Shown here piece after piece: positions 43,177 to 52,654 of a stretch of 64,000 nucleotides of DNA. The notes beneath the pieces were generated by a model that made no database searches, was not told the DNA's origin, and worked only from the letters and a program-made list of their open reading frames with translations. The position numbers and the translations under genes are program-made. The DNA comes from Aquimarina sp. BL5 (GTDB lineage: Bacteria; Bacteroidota; Bacteroidia; Flavobacteriales; Flavobacteriaceae): NCBI RefSeq assembly GCF_003443675.1, contig NZ_CP031963.1:4872501-4936500 (forward strand), read 5' to 3'. Numbering within the stretch: position 1 is the first letter of the stretch; the number at the start of each line of letters is the position of its first letter.

Positions 43177-46100
43177 ATGATTAAGAGAATACCTAAGTTA
43201 ATATTGTTTTTGTGCCTTTTTATCTACACAAGTCTGAGTGTGGCACAAGGTTCGGTTTGTGCAGACGCAATTGGAGATAATGGTGCTGATCCATTTTGTA
43301 GTGCTACAGGTATTGTTTTTCCAAATTGTAATAGTGCTAATGCAGATTGTGTAGGGAGTTCCGAAGTTGGTCCTAATTACGGATGTTTGGATACTCAACC
43401 TTTTCCTGCCTGGTATTATTTGCAGATAGATGATACAGGTGCCTTAACTTTTCGTATTTCGCAAACTGCTAATGAAGATGGGACTGGTAATGAGTTAGAT
43501 GTGGATTTTATATGTTATGGACCTTTTCCAGATCCTGTTTCTCCTTGTACGGCTCAGTTAACAGCGGCTAATACCGTGGATTGCAGTTATTTGCCAGATG
43601 CAGTTGAAACAATGAATATTCCTGGTGCTACCGCGGGAGAATTTTATTTGGTATTGATTACTAATTTTTCTCAATCCCCCGGTTTTATTAATTTCCAGCA
43701 GACTGGTGGAACAGGTTCTACTGATTGTTCCATATTAGAAGCTACCCTAGGACCAAATCAGGATATCTGTGGATCTGATCCTGTAGTTTTGGATGGAGAG
43801 TCAGATGGAGCTGTACGTTATGAATGGTCTGTGTTCAATGAAACAACAATGGTGTTTGATGTTATTTCGGGAGAAACGGCTCCAACATATACCGTAACCA
43901 CAACAGGAAGATATCAGCTATTAATCGAGGATATTGATGGCAATACGGAAACGGATGAGATATTAATTACTTTTTATCCAGAACCAATAGTGGCTAATCC
44001 TCCAATGGATTTAATGTTGTGTGATGACGATGGAAATGGTTTTGATACTTTTGATCTTACTCAGAATTCACCTCTTATTATTGGGGGGCAAGATCCTTTA
44101 GAGTTTACAGTGACATATCATTTTACTCAAGAAGACGCTGAAAATTATAGAGGTGCTGCAGGTGATAATGTTATTGCCGATCCTGATAATTTTGTGAATA
44201 CAGTTGCGGATCAAACAATATGGGCTAGAATTGGCGGAACGAATCAGATATGCTTCGAAGTGACGTCTTTTGTGTTGCGTGTATATCAGAATCCAGTAGC
44301 AAATGTGCCAATGGATATAGAGTTATGTGATAATGATCTTGATGGTAGCGATACTAATGGAGTTGTAGAATTTGATCTTTCTAATGCCATAACCGAAGTT
44401 TTTGGAACACAAAACACCACTGATTTTTCTGTTTCTCTTTATGAATCCCAGGTAGATGCTGATGCTGGAGTTTCAGGAACAGAATTGCCTAATACTTACA
44501 CAAACATCTCGAATCCACAAACCATATATGTGAGGATAGAAAATGTGTCCGAGCAAAGTTGCTATGAGACGACAAGTTTTCGATTAATTGTAAATCCTCT
44601 TCCAGTGATATCTCCAGTGGTATCTTTATTGCAATGTGATGATGATACAGATGGTATTTCCTTATTTAATTTATCTGAGGCGAATATTTTGGTTTCTGGG
44701 AATTCTATAAACGAGACTTTTACATATTATTTAACAGAAATTGCTGCAATTAATGAGGATGTAACAAATCAAATTGTAGATTTTACGGTGTATCCTAATC
44801 CAACACCTATCAATAGTACGGTTTTCTCTAGGATAGAAACTAACAATGGTTGTTTTCGAACTGCCCAGATTGATTTGGTAGTTTCTGCCACGCAAATTCC
44901 TGCTGGTTTTAATCTTGTGTATAACGAATGCGATACTACTGATGTAGATGATGACGATGCTAACGGAATCGCAACTTTTGATTTTAGTAGCGCAACAAGT
45001 CAAGTGGAGGCATTGTACCCACCTGGTCAAAGTTTAGTCGTTACCTATTATGAGAATTTAGCGGATGCATTGGCAGAAGAGAATGAGATTGTTGATCCTT
45101 CAAACCATAGAAATGATGTATCTCCTTTTGCTCAAGATTTGTATATAAGAGTAGATGATGGAACCGATAATGAATGTTTAGGTTTAGGGCAACACATACG
45201 ATTAGAGGTTGATCCATTGCCGCTAAATAATCCGGTATCTGATTTTGTTTTATGTAGTGATGATCCCAATCGGGCAACCTTTGATTTAACGGAGAAAGAT
45301 TCTGAAGTAACTGGAACACAAACTGAGGTTTTGCTGATAAGCTATCATAGAACAGAAGCAGAAGCCAATAACAATACGGGAGCTATTGTCGGAGCGTTTA
45401 CGAATCAGACAAACCCTCAAACTATATGGGTTCGTGTCCAATTTGACGAAAATAATAATGGTGTAGGGGATGCCGATGAGTGTTTTAGGTCTACCATTTC
45501 TTTTGATTTGCGAGTGCTTGGTAATCCAGTATTAACAGACCCAGATCCTATTGTATTGTGCAGTGATCAGGTGAATACAGTATATGATTTAACGGTAAGA
45601 GAAACTCAGATTTCAGGGAGTGCTACAAATATTACATTTACTTATTATGAATCCCAAAATGATGTTGATACAAACAATCCCATTGCTAATCCAACTACAT
45701 ATACCAGTATGATGTTGACAAGCGACATCATAGTAGTTGGTAGGGATGATGACAATGGTTGTGTTTCTGATGTGATACTTCAATTACAAACTATTTTATA
45801 TGATGATTTTAATCTAACGCCAAACCCATTAGAAACATGCGAGTTGGATGAAGCTGGTATCGGAATCTTTGATCTTACGACAGCGACACAAGATATTCTT
45901 AATTTAAACGACGCTGATGGTTCAAATGATTTAAATGCTTCTGATTATAATATTCAGTACTATCAGATTGAAGAGGATGCTCAGTCGGGTAATACGGCTA
46001 CAATTGCATTTCCTTCATCATATCAGAATACGCAAGAGTCTAATCAAACAATTTATATTCGTTTTGACCCTCTAGTGAGCGGTAATGATTGTTTTAGGGT

Positions 46101-46902
46101 AGTTCCAGTTCAGTTGATAGTTAATGAATTACCGGATTTTACACTAGAAGATGACTATGTTCTTTGTCTTGAAAATGATGGAACTATTATTAATTTAATG
46201 CCAACAGATGTAATTGATACTGGATTGGATGATACTGTTTATGATTTTCAATGGTATGCAGGTGTTGCTACTACAGCAGGAAATGAAATCCCTGGTGAAA
46301 CAGGATCAATTTATAGTCCTACTGCGTCTGGTGAATATTCTGTGTTAGTAACAAATATCCGAACTACATGTGTTTCATCCGCATCAACAGTAGTCATAGA
46401 GTCATACCCTCCACGACAGGAGGATTTTACCGCAGAGTTGATTTCCGGTGCTTTTTCTGATAATGCCACTGTTCAGGTGATAGTTGCGGATGAGGCGATT
46501 GGCGAGTATGAATATAGGTTGGATAATGGCGATTGGCAGACTTCTCCTATATTTACTAGAGTATCAAGAGGGGAACATGTGATATACGTTAGGGATGTTC
46601 GTATGTGTTCTGAAATAGAACTCCCAGTAGAATTTATAGTTGATTATCCAAGATATTTCACACCTAATGGGGATGGTTTTCATGAGACTTGGGGGATAGT
46701 TGGTAATGATAATGTACAGATTAATGGTATCCAAATTTTCAATCGATTCGGAAAACTCTTAAAAGATCTTGGAGCTCTTGGTGAATGGGATGGAACTTAT
46801 AATGGAAATCTACTCCCATCTAGTGAATATTGGTTTAAAGTAAGGTATACAGAAAGCGGAGTCATGAAAGAATTTAATGCTAGTTTTTCATTGATCAGAT
46901 AA
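43177..46902 (+). CDS. Large T9SS type B surface protein with repeats
   Basis: 1241 residues from the ATG at 43177; the in-frame TTG at 43171 is rejected. Signal peptide about 1-23. It shares the N-terminal domain with the previous gene (ELDVDFICYGPFPDP, AGEFYLVLITNFSQSPGFI). An Ig-like segment near 200-270 is followed by about eight divergent repeats of 90-110 residues. Each starts near a CDDDxDG or CSDD motif and contains FDL, VTYY or FTYYE, and an IWARI/IYVRI strand, typical of adhesin-like modules. The C-terminus is the type B signal (YPRYFTPNGDGFHETWGIVG). Probably a cell-surface adhesin or sugar-binding protein; the binding partner is unknown. Confidence 0.88.
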   Translation: MIKRIPKLILFLCLFIYTSLSVAQGSVCADAIGDNGADPFCSATGIVFPNCNSANADCVGSSEVGPNYGCLDTQPFPAWYYLQIDDTGALTFRISQTANEDGTGNELDVDFICYGPFPDPVSPCTAQLTAANTVDCSYLPDAVETMNIPGATAGEFYLVLITNFSQSPGFINFQQTGGTGSTDCSILEATLGPNQDICGSDPVVLDGESDGAVRYEWSVFNETTMVFDVISGETAPTYTVTTTGRYQLLIEDIDGNTETDEILITFYPEPIVANPPMDLMLCDDDGNGFDTFDLTQNSPLIIGGQDPLEFTVTYHFTQEDAENYRGAAGDNVIADPDNFVNTVADQTIWARIGGTNQICFEVTSFVLRVYQNPVANVPMDIELCDNDLDGSDTNGVVEFDLSNAITEVFGTQNTTDFSVSLYESQVDADAGVSGTELPNTYTNISNPQTIYVRIENVSEQSCYETTSFRLIVNPLPVISPVVSLLQCDDDTDGISLFNLSEANILVSGNSINETFTYYLTEIAAINEDVTNQIVDFTVYPNPTPINSTVFSRIETNNGCFRTAQIDLVVSATQIPAGFNLVYNECDTTDVDDDDANGIATFDFSSATSQVEALYPPGQSLVVTYYENLADALAEENEIVDPSNHRNDVSPFAQDLYIRVDDGTDNECLGLGQHIRLEVDPLPLNNPVSDFVLCSDDPNRATFDLTEKDSEVTGTQTEVLLISYHRTEAEANNNTGAIVGAFTNQTNPQTIWVRVQFDENNNGVGDADECFRSTISFDLRVLGNPVLTDPDPIVLCSDQVNTVYDLTVRETQISGSATNITFTYYESQNDVDTNNPIANPTTYTSMMLTSDIIVVGRDDDNGCVSDVILQLQTILYDDFNLTPNPLETCELDEAGIGIFDLTTATQDILNLNDADGSNDLNASDYNIQYYQIEEDAQSGNTATIAFPSSYQNTQESNQTIYIRFDPLVSGNDCFRVVPVQLIVNELPDFTLEDDYVLCLENDGTIINLMPTDVIDTGLDDTVYDFQWYAGVATTAGNEIPGETGSIYSPTASGEYSVLVTNIRTTCVSSASTVVIESYPPRQEDFTAELISGAFSDNATVQVIVADEAIGEYEYRLDNGDWQTSPIFTRVSRGEHVIYVRDVRMCSEIELPVEFIVDYPRYFTPNGDGFHETWGIVGNDNVQINGIQIFNRFGKLLKDLGALGEWDGTYNGNLLPSSEYWFKVRYTESGVMKEFNASFSLIR

Positions 46903-46934
46903 AAAAAGGAGTTGAATACTATTCAACTCCTTTG
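46903..46934. terminator. Bidirectional terminator between T9SS and OmpP1 genes
   Basis: Stem GGAGTTGAATA/TATTCAACTCC (46908-46918 and 46920-46930) with A7 before and TTT after. It starts two bases past the stop of the plus-strand gene and serves the minus-strand porin gene as well. Confidence 0.8.
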
Positions 46935-46957
46935 TATATATGTAATGCGACTTGTTA

Positions 46958-48469
46958 TTATAAATTTAAACCTAACGTAAAGGTAAGATTATCTCTATAG
47001 CTATCAATAGATGTGAAGTTCGTAAAAGCAGAATTAGGATAAAATTCCTGATTACGTTCTTGCTCAGAATAGTCATAAGCAATATCAAATTTTACTTTTC
47101 CAAAGTTATAACCGATACCTAGTGATAGTCCTGTTCTTTCTCCTAGGATAGATTCGTTTTTGTATGGGCTTTCTTCATAGCTGTAACCACCTCTAAAGCT
47201 CCAATTTCCATTTCTTAATTCTCCACCGATTCTAAGTGTGGAGGCACCTTGTAAAGTATTCTCAATTTGCCTATTTAAATCTGAAAAATCATCAAATCCA
47301 TCAGAATCAAATTCCGTAGATGAATAATCTTTATAAGAGTAATCTAAACTAATTAATCCTCGTTTTCCAAACAATACAGCAATACTTCCAGTTGCTCTTG
47401 CTGGAGTGCGTAGTTGGTACTCTGGGAAAACGTTAATGACATTAGGATTTACTAATTCTCTGCCGTTAGCATTGCTAAAAGTTTCTACACGTTGTGTTGT
47501 TTCTTCTTCGATATAATACCAGGTTGGTGATTCGAAAGAAGCACCAAGTCTAAGTATATTGGATACCTTTACAATACCTCCCACTTGCGCAGAGAAACCT
47601 GCGCCAATTGTAGATAAACGATTCGTAAATAGTATTTCATTAATAGAGCTTCCGGTGTTATTGTTTCCTTCAAAAAACTCAGTTACTCTATCATAGTTAA
47701 TGAAGTGAGAATTGAGGTTAACTCCAATATAAAATCTATCGTGTATTTGTGCTCCACCATTTATAGTGAACTTACCATTTAATCCAGTACTTTCGTAATA
47801 GTAATCTTGGTTAAAAAATCCAGGTGCGACATTTGAGGAATATACAGAGTTGTTTGAATCTGTAGGATCAGTTGATTCAATTATAAGTGATTCACGTCCT
47901 AAGAAGGCCTGCTGAGCACCATATCCTTCTGTTTCTCCCAGAAAATTATAAAGTTCATCAACACTTTCTCCTGATCTTCTGGTTAATAAATCTAGAGGAA
48001 TGCCTTGGGCTTCAGATAGGAAATAAGAATCTATCGAATTATTACTTCTACCAAACGCAAAGAATTCCTCGGCATAGTCTGTAGTTTGGTCATACGCTAT
48101 GCCTAATGATAATTTATTAAATTTAGAAGACTCATTTTGGTTATTGTATACGAAAACAGCTCCAATTTGATTAAAATTAAAATTTGAAGACGAAGTTCCG
48201 CTAAAACTATTGAAATAGTCAGCATCATTTTGAACATTAGACGTAGAAAGGGTAATTGAGCCAGAAGAGCCTAGAAATACTGCAGAACCTGCAGGATTTA
48301 TCTGTAGAGCAGACATGTCTCCTCCTAAAGCTCCAAACGCTCCACTCATCCCTCTAAAACGTGCGGTTCCTAAAATATCCTGTTGAGAATATCTTACTGC
48401 GTCTGTAATGTCTTGAGCGTGTAAACAAGACATGAATGACAGACTGATTAATAAAAATATCTTCTTCAT
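46958..48469 (-). CDS. OmpP1/FadL-family outer-membrane transport protein
   Basis: 503 residues, signal peptide about 1-18 (ending LHAQ). The mature start DITDAVRYSQQDILGTARFR and GMSGAFGALGGDMSALQINP with the NPAG motif are the hallmark of FadL/TodX-type long-chain hydrophobic-compound channels in Bacteroidota. The remainder alternates beta strands and ends in LTFTLGLNL, a C-terminal beta signal. It likely admits fatty acids or hydrocarbons. A perfect 14-bp palindrome lies 183 bases upstream of its start. Confidence 0.88.
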   Translation of the reverse strand: MKKIFLLISLSFMSCLHAQDITDAVRYSQQDILGTARFRGMSGAFGALGGDMSALQINPAGSAVFLGSSGSITLSTSNVQNDADYFNSFSGTSSSNFNFNQIGAVFVYNNQNESSKFNKLSLGIAYDQTTDYAEEFFAFGRSNNSIDSYFLSEAQGIPLDLLTRRSGESVDELYNFLGETEGYGAQQAFLGRESLIIESTDPTDSNNSVYSSNVAPGFFNQDYYYESTGLNGKFTINGGAQIHDRFYIGVNLNSHFINYDRVTEFFEGNNNTGSSINEILFTNRLSTIGAGFSAQVGGIVKVSNILRLGASFESPTWYYIEEETTQRVETFSNANGRELVNPNVINVFPEYQLRTPARATGSIAVLFGKRGLISLDYSYKDYSSTEFDSDGFDDFSDLNRQIENTLQGASTLRIGGELRNGNWSFRGGYSYEESPYKNESILGERTGLSLGIGYNFGKVKFDIAYDYSEQERNQEFYPNSAFTNFTSIDSYRDNLTFTLGLNL

Positions 48470-48523
48470 ATATTTATTTTCAATATTATAGTTTACCTAT
48501 TCGCTTATTGCAAATGAGTTTCA

Positions 48524-48573
48524 CGATTTAGATAGTTATTTAATCCTATTTGGGTTAATAACTATCTAGATCG
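48524..48573. promoter_or_regulatory. Long 17-bp stem-loop upstream of the OmpP1 gene
   Basis: CGATTTAGATAGTTATT (48524-48540) pairs with AATAACTATCTAGATCG (48557-48573), 17 pairs with one G-U and a 16-base loop. There is no U-run after it on either strand, so a simple terminator is unlikely. On the minus strand it would lie in the 5' leader of the OmpP1 mRNA or at the 3' end of the upstream gene. Confidence 0.6.
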
Positions 48574-48651
48574 AATAGGTTTTTATGAATTCTTAATTTT
48601 TTTGCGTATTACTGATTGCCTCAAAAATAGTAAGACATTTGGTTAAGGTTT

Positions 48652-48665
48652 CTGACAATTGTCAG
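48652..48665. promoter_or_regulatory. Perfect 14-bp palindrome, candidate operator
   Basis: CTGACAATTGTCAG is perfectly self-complementary and lies upstream of the OmpP1/FadL gene, about 23 bases before a minus-strand -7-like element (TATTTTTG, complement of 48622-48629). The form TGAC-N4-GTCA resembles sites bound by TetR- or MarR-type dimers. No regulator gene of that kind is adjacent. Confidence 0.5.
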
Positions 48666-48732
48666 TTTAGAATAATCCAAATTATACTTTTAGGTTTAAG
48701 TAGCAATGGTTTTTTAACTTTTAATCAGTGTT

Positions 48733-49797
48733 TTAACCTCTTCCTCCACGACTTCTTCCGCCACGGCTACCACCAGATCTTGATCCGCTACTACGGCTAG
48801 AGCTGCGACTTCTGATAGAACCACCAGAACTTCTACTTCTACTGGAGCCCGAATAACTTCTTGTTCCAGAACGACTCCTTGATCTACTGTTGCTGTTTAT
48901 TCTTGAGCCACTTCTGTTAGAAGAACTTGATCTTGAACGGGAGTATGTACTATTGCTGCGAGATCTTGTTCCATTCGAGTAAGAGGAAGACCTAGTTCTT
49001 CTATTGTTGTCAGCAGATATTCTTCTTCTATTGTTGTAAGAATTTCGGTTATTATAGGAGCGGCTACGAGACCTACTATTATATGCTCTAGATCTGCTAT
49101 TGTAAGCACCACGACTTCTGTAGTTACTAGCGTATGCATTTCTGTAACCTCTATTTCTAAAACCTCTATTATATGCAATTCGGTTTCTTCCGTAGAATCC
49201 AAAACCGTTGTTATAATAAGGAGGGCACCAAAATCCACCACCATACCAATAAGGATTTCCCCATCCGAAGCCAGCATTCCAGCCCCATCCGAAGCCACCG
49301 TTCCATCCTAATCCAAATCCAGGGCCCCAACCGGCATTCCAGCCCCAGTTATTCCAGCCCCAGCCAATACCAGGTCCCCAAGCATTCCAGCCCCAATTAT
49401 TCCAACCGTTATCAATTATATTTATAGAAACTTCATCGCTATTACTGCCCCAAGCAGGTTGCCCGCCTTCATAATTTTGAGCTATACCAGTAGTGTCAGA
49501 TGGATTGTAATTTTCACTAGAATAAGAATCAACATCTGTAAAAATAGCGTCCTGCTCGATAGCATTATCGATTTGAGCTGATTTTTCTGAGAAGTAATTA
49601 GAGTAATAATTAGAGGTTGTCCCAGTTTCTGTTCTGGTAGGTTGAGGTTCATAATTCCTTTGGCTTCTTGCTTCACCGTAAATGCCATCATCATAAGATA
49701 CATAGTCATATGAACCACAAGATGTCAACATAAGTAGAGAGGCTGTGAGAAAAATCCCAACAGCTCCTTTTTTTTGAAAATAAATTTTAAGTCGCAT
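48733..49797 (-). CDS. Low-complexity surface lipoprotein (Gly/Trp/Asn- and Arg/Ser-rich)
   Basis: 354 residues. Lipobox MLTSCG marks a lipoprotein. Residues ~25-120 are Ser/Tyr/Asn-rich and acidic; ~125-205 are built from WGWN, WNNWGWNAGW and FGWG units; ~210-354 are an Arg/Ser/Tyr/Asn-rich tail of SRSR, YNSR, RSGS and GGSRGGRSRG. Similar proteins in Flavobacteriia are sometimes labelled vitellogenin-like, which is not a functional claim. The basic, intrinsically disordered tail could bind polyanions. Frame-shifted ORFs through the repeats (for example 48897-49298) are artefacts. Confidence 0.75.
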   Translation of the reverse strand: MRLKIYFQKKGAVGIFLTASLLMLTSCGSYDYVSYDDGIYGEARSQRNYEPQPTRTETGTTSNYYSNYFSEKSAQIDNAIEQDAIFTDVDSYSSENYNPSDTTGIAQNYEGGQPAWGSNSDEVSINIIDNGWNNWGWNAWGPGIGWGWNNWGWNAGWGPGFGLGWNGGFGWGWNAGFGWGNPYWYGGGFWCPPYYNNGFGFYGRNRIAYNRGFRNRGYRNAYASNYRSRGAYNSRSRAYNSRSRSRSYNNRNSYNNRRRISADNNRRTRSSSYSNGTRSRSNSTYSRSRSSSSNRSGSRINSNSRSRSRSGTRSYSGSSRSRSSGGSIRSRSSSRSSGSRSGGSRGGRSRGGRG

Positions 49798-49896
49798 ATC
49801 TCCTTATTTTATTGTTGAACAATACAAATTTAGTTAGTTTTGCGCTAACTATTTTTTATTTAACAAAGTCACAACATTTGTGCCAAATAGCAGGTT

Positions 49897-51375
49897 ATGA
49901 GCAAAAATCTAACGAAACGTAGTGAGGATTATTCTAAATGGTATAACGAACTGGTCGTAAAGGCTGATTTAGCTGAGAATTCGGCGGTAAGAGGGTGCAT
50001 GGTAATCAAGCCCTATGGATATGCGATTTGGGAGAAAATGCAGGCTGAATTAGATCGAAAATTTAAGGAAACAGGTCATCAAAACGCATATTTTCCTCTT
50101 TTTGTTCCTAAAAGTCTGTTTGAAGCTGAAGAAAAAAATGCAGAAGGCTTTGCAAAAGAATGTGCAGTAGTTACTCATTATAGATTAAAAACAGATCCCG
50201 AGGATCCTTCAAAATTAGTTGTGGATCCAAAAGCTAAGTTGGAGGAAGAGCTAATCGTTCGTCCTACTTCTGAGGCAATTATTTGGAATACTTACAAAGG
50301 TTGGGTTCAGTCATATAGAGATTTACCTATTTTGATAAACCAATGGGCGAATGTGGTAAGATGGGAGATGAGAACACGTTTATTTTTAAGAACTGCCGAG
50401 TTTTTGTGGCAAGAAGGTCATACAGCTCATGAAACAAGACAGGAAGCGATTGCAGAAACAGAGCAGATGAATAATGTGTATGCTGATTTTGTGGAAAATT
50501 TCATGGCTATTCCAGTTGTTAAAGGAAGAAAAACAGAAAGTGAACGTTTTGCGGGAGCGGAAGATACATATTGTATAGAGGCATTGATGCAAGATGGTAA
50601 AGCATTACAAGCAGGAACATCGCATTTTTTAGGACAGAATTTTGCGAAAGCATTTGATGTGAAATTCACTTCTAAAGAAGGGAAGCTCGATTATGTTTGG
50701 GCTACATCTTGGGGGGTGTCAACTAGGTTGATGGGAGCTCTTATTATGACTCATAGTGATGATAATGGATTAGTTTTACCTCCTAATCTTGCTCCGATAC
50801 AAGTTGTTATTGTTCCAATATATAAAGGAGAAGAGCAGTTGGGTCAAATTTCGGAAGTGGCTAATGAGTTGGTTGGTGATTTAAAAGCGAAAGGAATCTC
50901 TGTAAAATTTGATGATAGAGATACATATAGACCGGGCGCTAAGTTTGCGCAATATGAACTACAAGGGGTTCCGTTGCGAATAGCAATTGGTCCTAAAGAT
51001 TTAGAAAAAGGAACAGTGGAACTAGCACGTCGTGATACTTTGTCGAAACAATTTGTAGATAAAGAGGAAGTTGTAAGTACTATCGAGTCTTTACTTGTGG
51101 AGATACAAGAGAGTTTACATAAGAAAGCTACAGAGTATAGAGATAGTCATATCACGGAGGTTTCTTCTTTTGATGAATTTAAAGATGTTTTAGAGCGTAA
51201 AGGAGGGTTTATATCAGCTCATTGGGATGGTACCGCAGAAACTGAGCAAAAGATAAAAGAATTGACTAAAGCAACTATTCGTTGTATTCCTTTTGATGCT
51301 AAAGAAGAAAATGGTAGCTGTGTGTATAGTGGTAAACCTTCTAAAGTGAGGGTGTTATTTGCTAAAGCGTATTAA
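49897..51375 (+). CDS. proS: Prolyl-tRNA synthetase, archaeal/eukaryote-type
   Basis: 492 residues. Class II synthetase lacking the large editing insertion of the E. coli type: motif 2 is [20 protein letters not shown], motif 3 in the C-terminal half of the core, then an anticodon-binding domain ([40 protein letters not shown]) and the extra C-terminal region ending VRVLFAKAY. This ProS type 3 is normal in Bacteroidota. The start ATG is at 49897, preceded by an A/T-rich leader. Confidence 0.96.
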   Translation: MSKNLTKRSEDYSKWYNELVVKADLAENSAVRGCMVIKPYGYAIWEKMQAELDRKFKETGHQNAYFPLFVPKSLFEAEEKNAEGFAKECAVVTHYRLKTDPEDPSKLVVDPKAKLEEELIVRPTSEAIIWNTYKGWVQSYRDLPILINQWANVVRWEMRTRLFLRTAEFLWQEGHTAHETRQEAIAETEQMNNVYADFVENFMAIPVVKGRKTESERFAGAEDTYCIEALMQDGKALQAGTSHFLGQNFAKAFDVKFTSKEGKLDYVWATSWGVSTRLMGALIMTHSDDNGLVLPPNLAPIQVVIVPIYKGEEQLGQISEVANELVGDLKAKGISVKFDDRDTYRPGAKFAQYELQGVPLRIAIGPKDLEKGTVELARRDTLSKQFVDKEEVVSTIESLLVEIQESLHKKATEYRDSHITEVSSFDEFKDVLERKGGFISAHWDGTAETEQKIKELTKATIRCIPFDAKEENGSCVYSGKPSKVRVLFAKAY

Positions 51376-51400
51376 GTTTTAGAAAAAAATAAAATAACTC

Positions 51401-51430
51401 TTGCGCCATTAAAAAATAGTTGTATTTTTG
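51401..51430 (+). promoter_or_regulatory. Promoter of the tRNA-Glu pair
   Basis: TTG at 51401-51403, exactly 19 bases, then TATTTTTG at 51423-51430. This is a full match to the Bacteroidota -33/-7 consensus (TTG-N19-TAnnTTTG). The first tRNA begins 26 bases after it. Confidence 0.85.
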
Positions 51431-51455
51431 CATCCGCAATTAGACAAACAACTAT

Positions 51456-51527
51456 GGCCCGTTCGTCTATCGGCTAGGACGCCAGGTTTTCATCCTGGTA
51501 AGAGGGGTTCGATTCCCCTACGGGCTA
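51456..51527 (+). tRNA. tRNA-Glu (anticodon TTC), copy 1
   Basis: Cloverleaf: acceptor GGCCCGT/ACGGGCT (one G-U), D-arm GTCT...GGAC, anticodon stem CCAGG/CCTGG with loop TTTTCAT giving TTC, T-arm AGGGG/CCCCT with TTCGATT loop, discriminator A. 72 bases; CCA not encoded (CGA follows). Confidence 0.96.
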
Positions 51528-51595
51528 CGAATTAAAAAATTAATTGCAAGTTTAGAGTGAAAGCTATAAATTTGCAATCCTTGAAAAAGGAAAAA

Positions 51596-51667
51596 GGCCC
51601 GTTCGTCTATCGGCTAGGACGCCAGGTTTTCATCCTGGTAAGAGGGGTTCGATTCCCCTACGGGCTA
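51596..51667 (+). tRNA. tRNA-Glu (anticodon TTC), copy 2
   Basis: Identical over all 72 bases to the copy starting at 51456, and the identity extends a few bases into the 3' flank (CGAATT). The start-to-start spacing is 140 bases. No separate promoter is obvious, so both are probably cut from one transcript. Rps20 (S20) follows 35 bases downstream. Confidence 0.96.
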
Positions 51668-51702
51668 CGAATTTTATAGTAAAGAAATTTAACAAAGAAA
51701 AG

Positions 51703-51951
51703 ATGGCAAATCATAAGTCAGCATTAAAGAGAATAAGAAATAGTGAGACAAAGCGTCTTAGAAACAAATATCAGCATAAAACTACACGTAATGCTATCAA
51801 GAAATTACGTGAAGCTGATAAGAAAGAAGCTGAGACTTTGTTTCCTTCTGTAGTTTCTATGATCGATAGATTGGCAAAGCGTAATATTATCCATGATAAT
51901 AAAGCCGCTAATATAAAATCTAAGTTAGCTAAGCACGTAGCTGCTCTTTAG
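51703..51951 (+). CDS. rpsT: 30S ribosomal protein S20
   Basis: 82 residues, basic, helical. MANHKSALKRIRNSETKRLR at the N-terminus and NIIHDNKAANIKSKLAKHV at the C-terminus are the S20 signature. It binds 16S rRNA in the 30S body. The gene lies 35 bases after the second tRNA-Glu, so it may share that transcript. Confidence 0.96.
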   Translation: MANHKSALKRIRNSETKRLRNKYQHKTTRNAIKKLREADKKEAETLFPSVVSMIDRLAKRNIIHDNKAANIKSKLAKHVAAL

Positions 51952-51975
51952 TTAGAAAGAGTTTTAACGATATAT

Positions 51976-52008
51976 AAGCTTCTTCACTCAGGTGAAGAGG
52001 CTTTTTTT
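51976..52008 (+). terminator. rpsT terminator
   Basis: Hairpin AAGCTTCTTCAC / GTGAAGAGGCTT with loop TCAG (51976-52003, one mismatch-like G-T), then T7. An ORF starting at 51992 begins inside this hairpin, showing that the true start of the next gene is further downstream. Confidence 0.88.
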
Positions 52009-52084
52009 GTTTTTTAATATTAAGTTTTTCTGGTTTCTGTGTAACCTGCACGCTATAATATCTGTCATATGGAAAAGCTTTAAG

Positions 52085-52654
52085 ATGAATACAAAATTTT
52101 CTTATTATTTGGAACTAGCCGCAAGATGGCACGTTTTTATATTGTTATCTATATATGGTTCAGGGAAACTATTAGGAGGTCAATTTTACCGAAAAGGTAA
52201 CTTGCCAGAAGAAATTGCAAAAATCTCCTTATCGGAGGTTGGTGGCTTTGATCTAGCTTGGACTTTTATGGGGTATTCATATTCCTATATTCTGTTTATT
52301 GGAACTTCGCAATTAGTTGGCGCTTTTCTTCTTTTATTTCGTAAAACCAAATTGATAGGTGTGATTATACTACTTCCGATTCTGATTAATATAATTGTTT
52401 TTGATACTATCTTTTTAGAAACTTATGGAGCTCTAGCTAGCGCTATTGTGTATTTCTTGCTCTTGCTCTATATTCTTTGGTATAATAAGAAGAATATAGT
52501 TATGTTGATGAAAGCGCCCATCGTTAAGGATAGTTCTGGTCAAAAAATGAATAATAATTTATCGAGAAAACTGGTCAAAATTAGTCTTGTTTTCGGAGTG
52601 ATGATGTTAATTTTTGGTATGGAGCAACTAATAGTTAATTATCTTGGTCACTGA
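52085..52654 (+). CDS. DoxX-like polytopic membrane protein
   Basis: 189 residues from the ATG at 52085 (MNTKFSYYLELAARWHVFIL). Four hydrophobic spans plus a fifth near the C-terminus (LVKISLVFGVMMLIFGMEQL). The first helix has YGSGKLLGGQFYRKG and the third GAFLLLFRKTKLIG, reminiscent of DoxX-like proteins. Function unknown. Its 3' end overlaps the convergent glycosyltransferase gene by 20 bases. Confidence 0.75.
   Translation: MNTKFSYYLELAARWHVFILLSIYGSGKLLGGQFYRKGNLPEEIAKISLSEVGGFDLAWTFMGYSYSYILFIGTSQLVGAFLLLFRKTKLIGVIILLPILINIIVFDTIFLETYGALASAIVYFLLLLYILWYNKKNIVMLMKAPIVKDSSGQKMNNNLSRKLVKISLVFGVMMLIFGMEQLIVNYLGH

Noticed and set aside
48897..49298. 133-codon ORF overlapping the low-complexity lipoprotein
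   Set aside because: It is a shifted frame through the repetitive WGWN/RSRS coding sequence and has no independent start region or motif.
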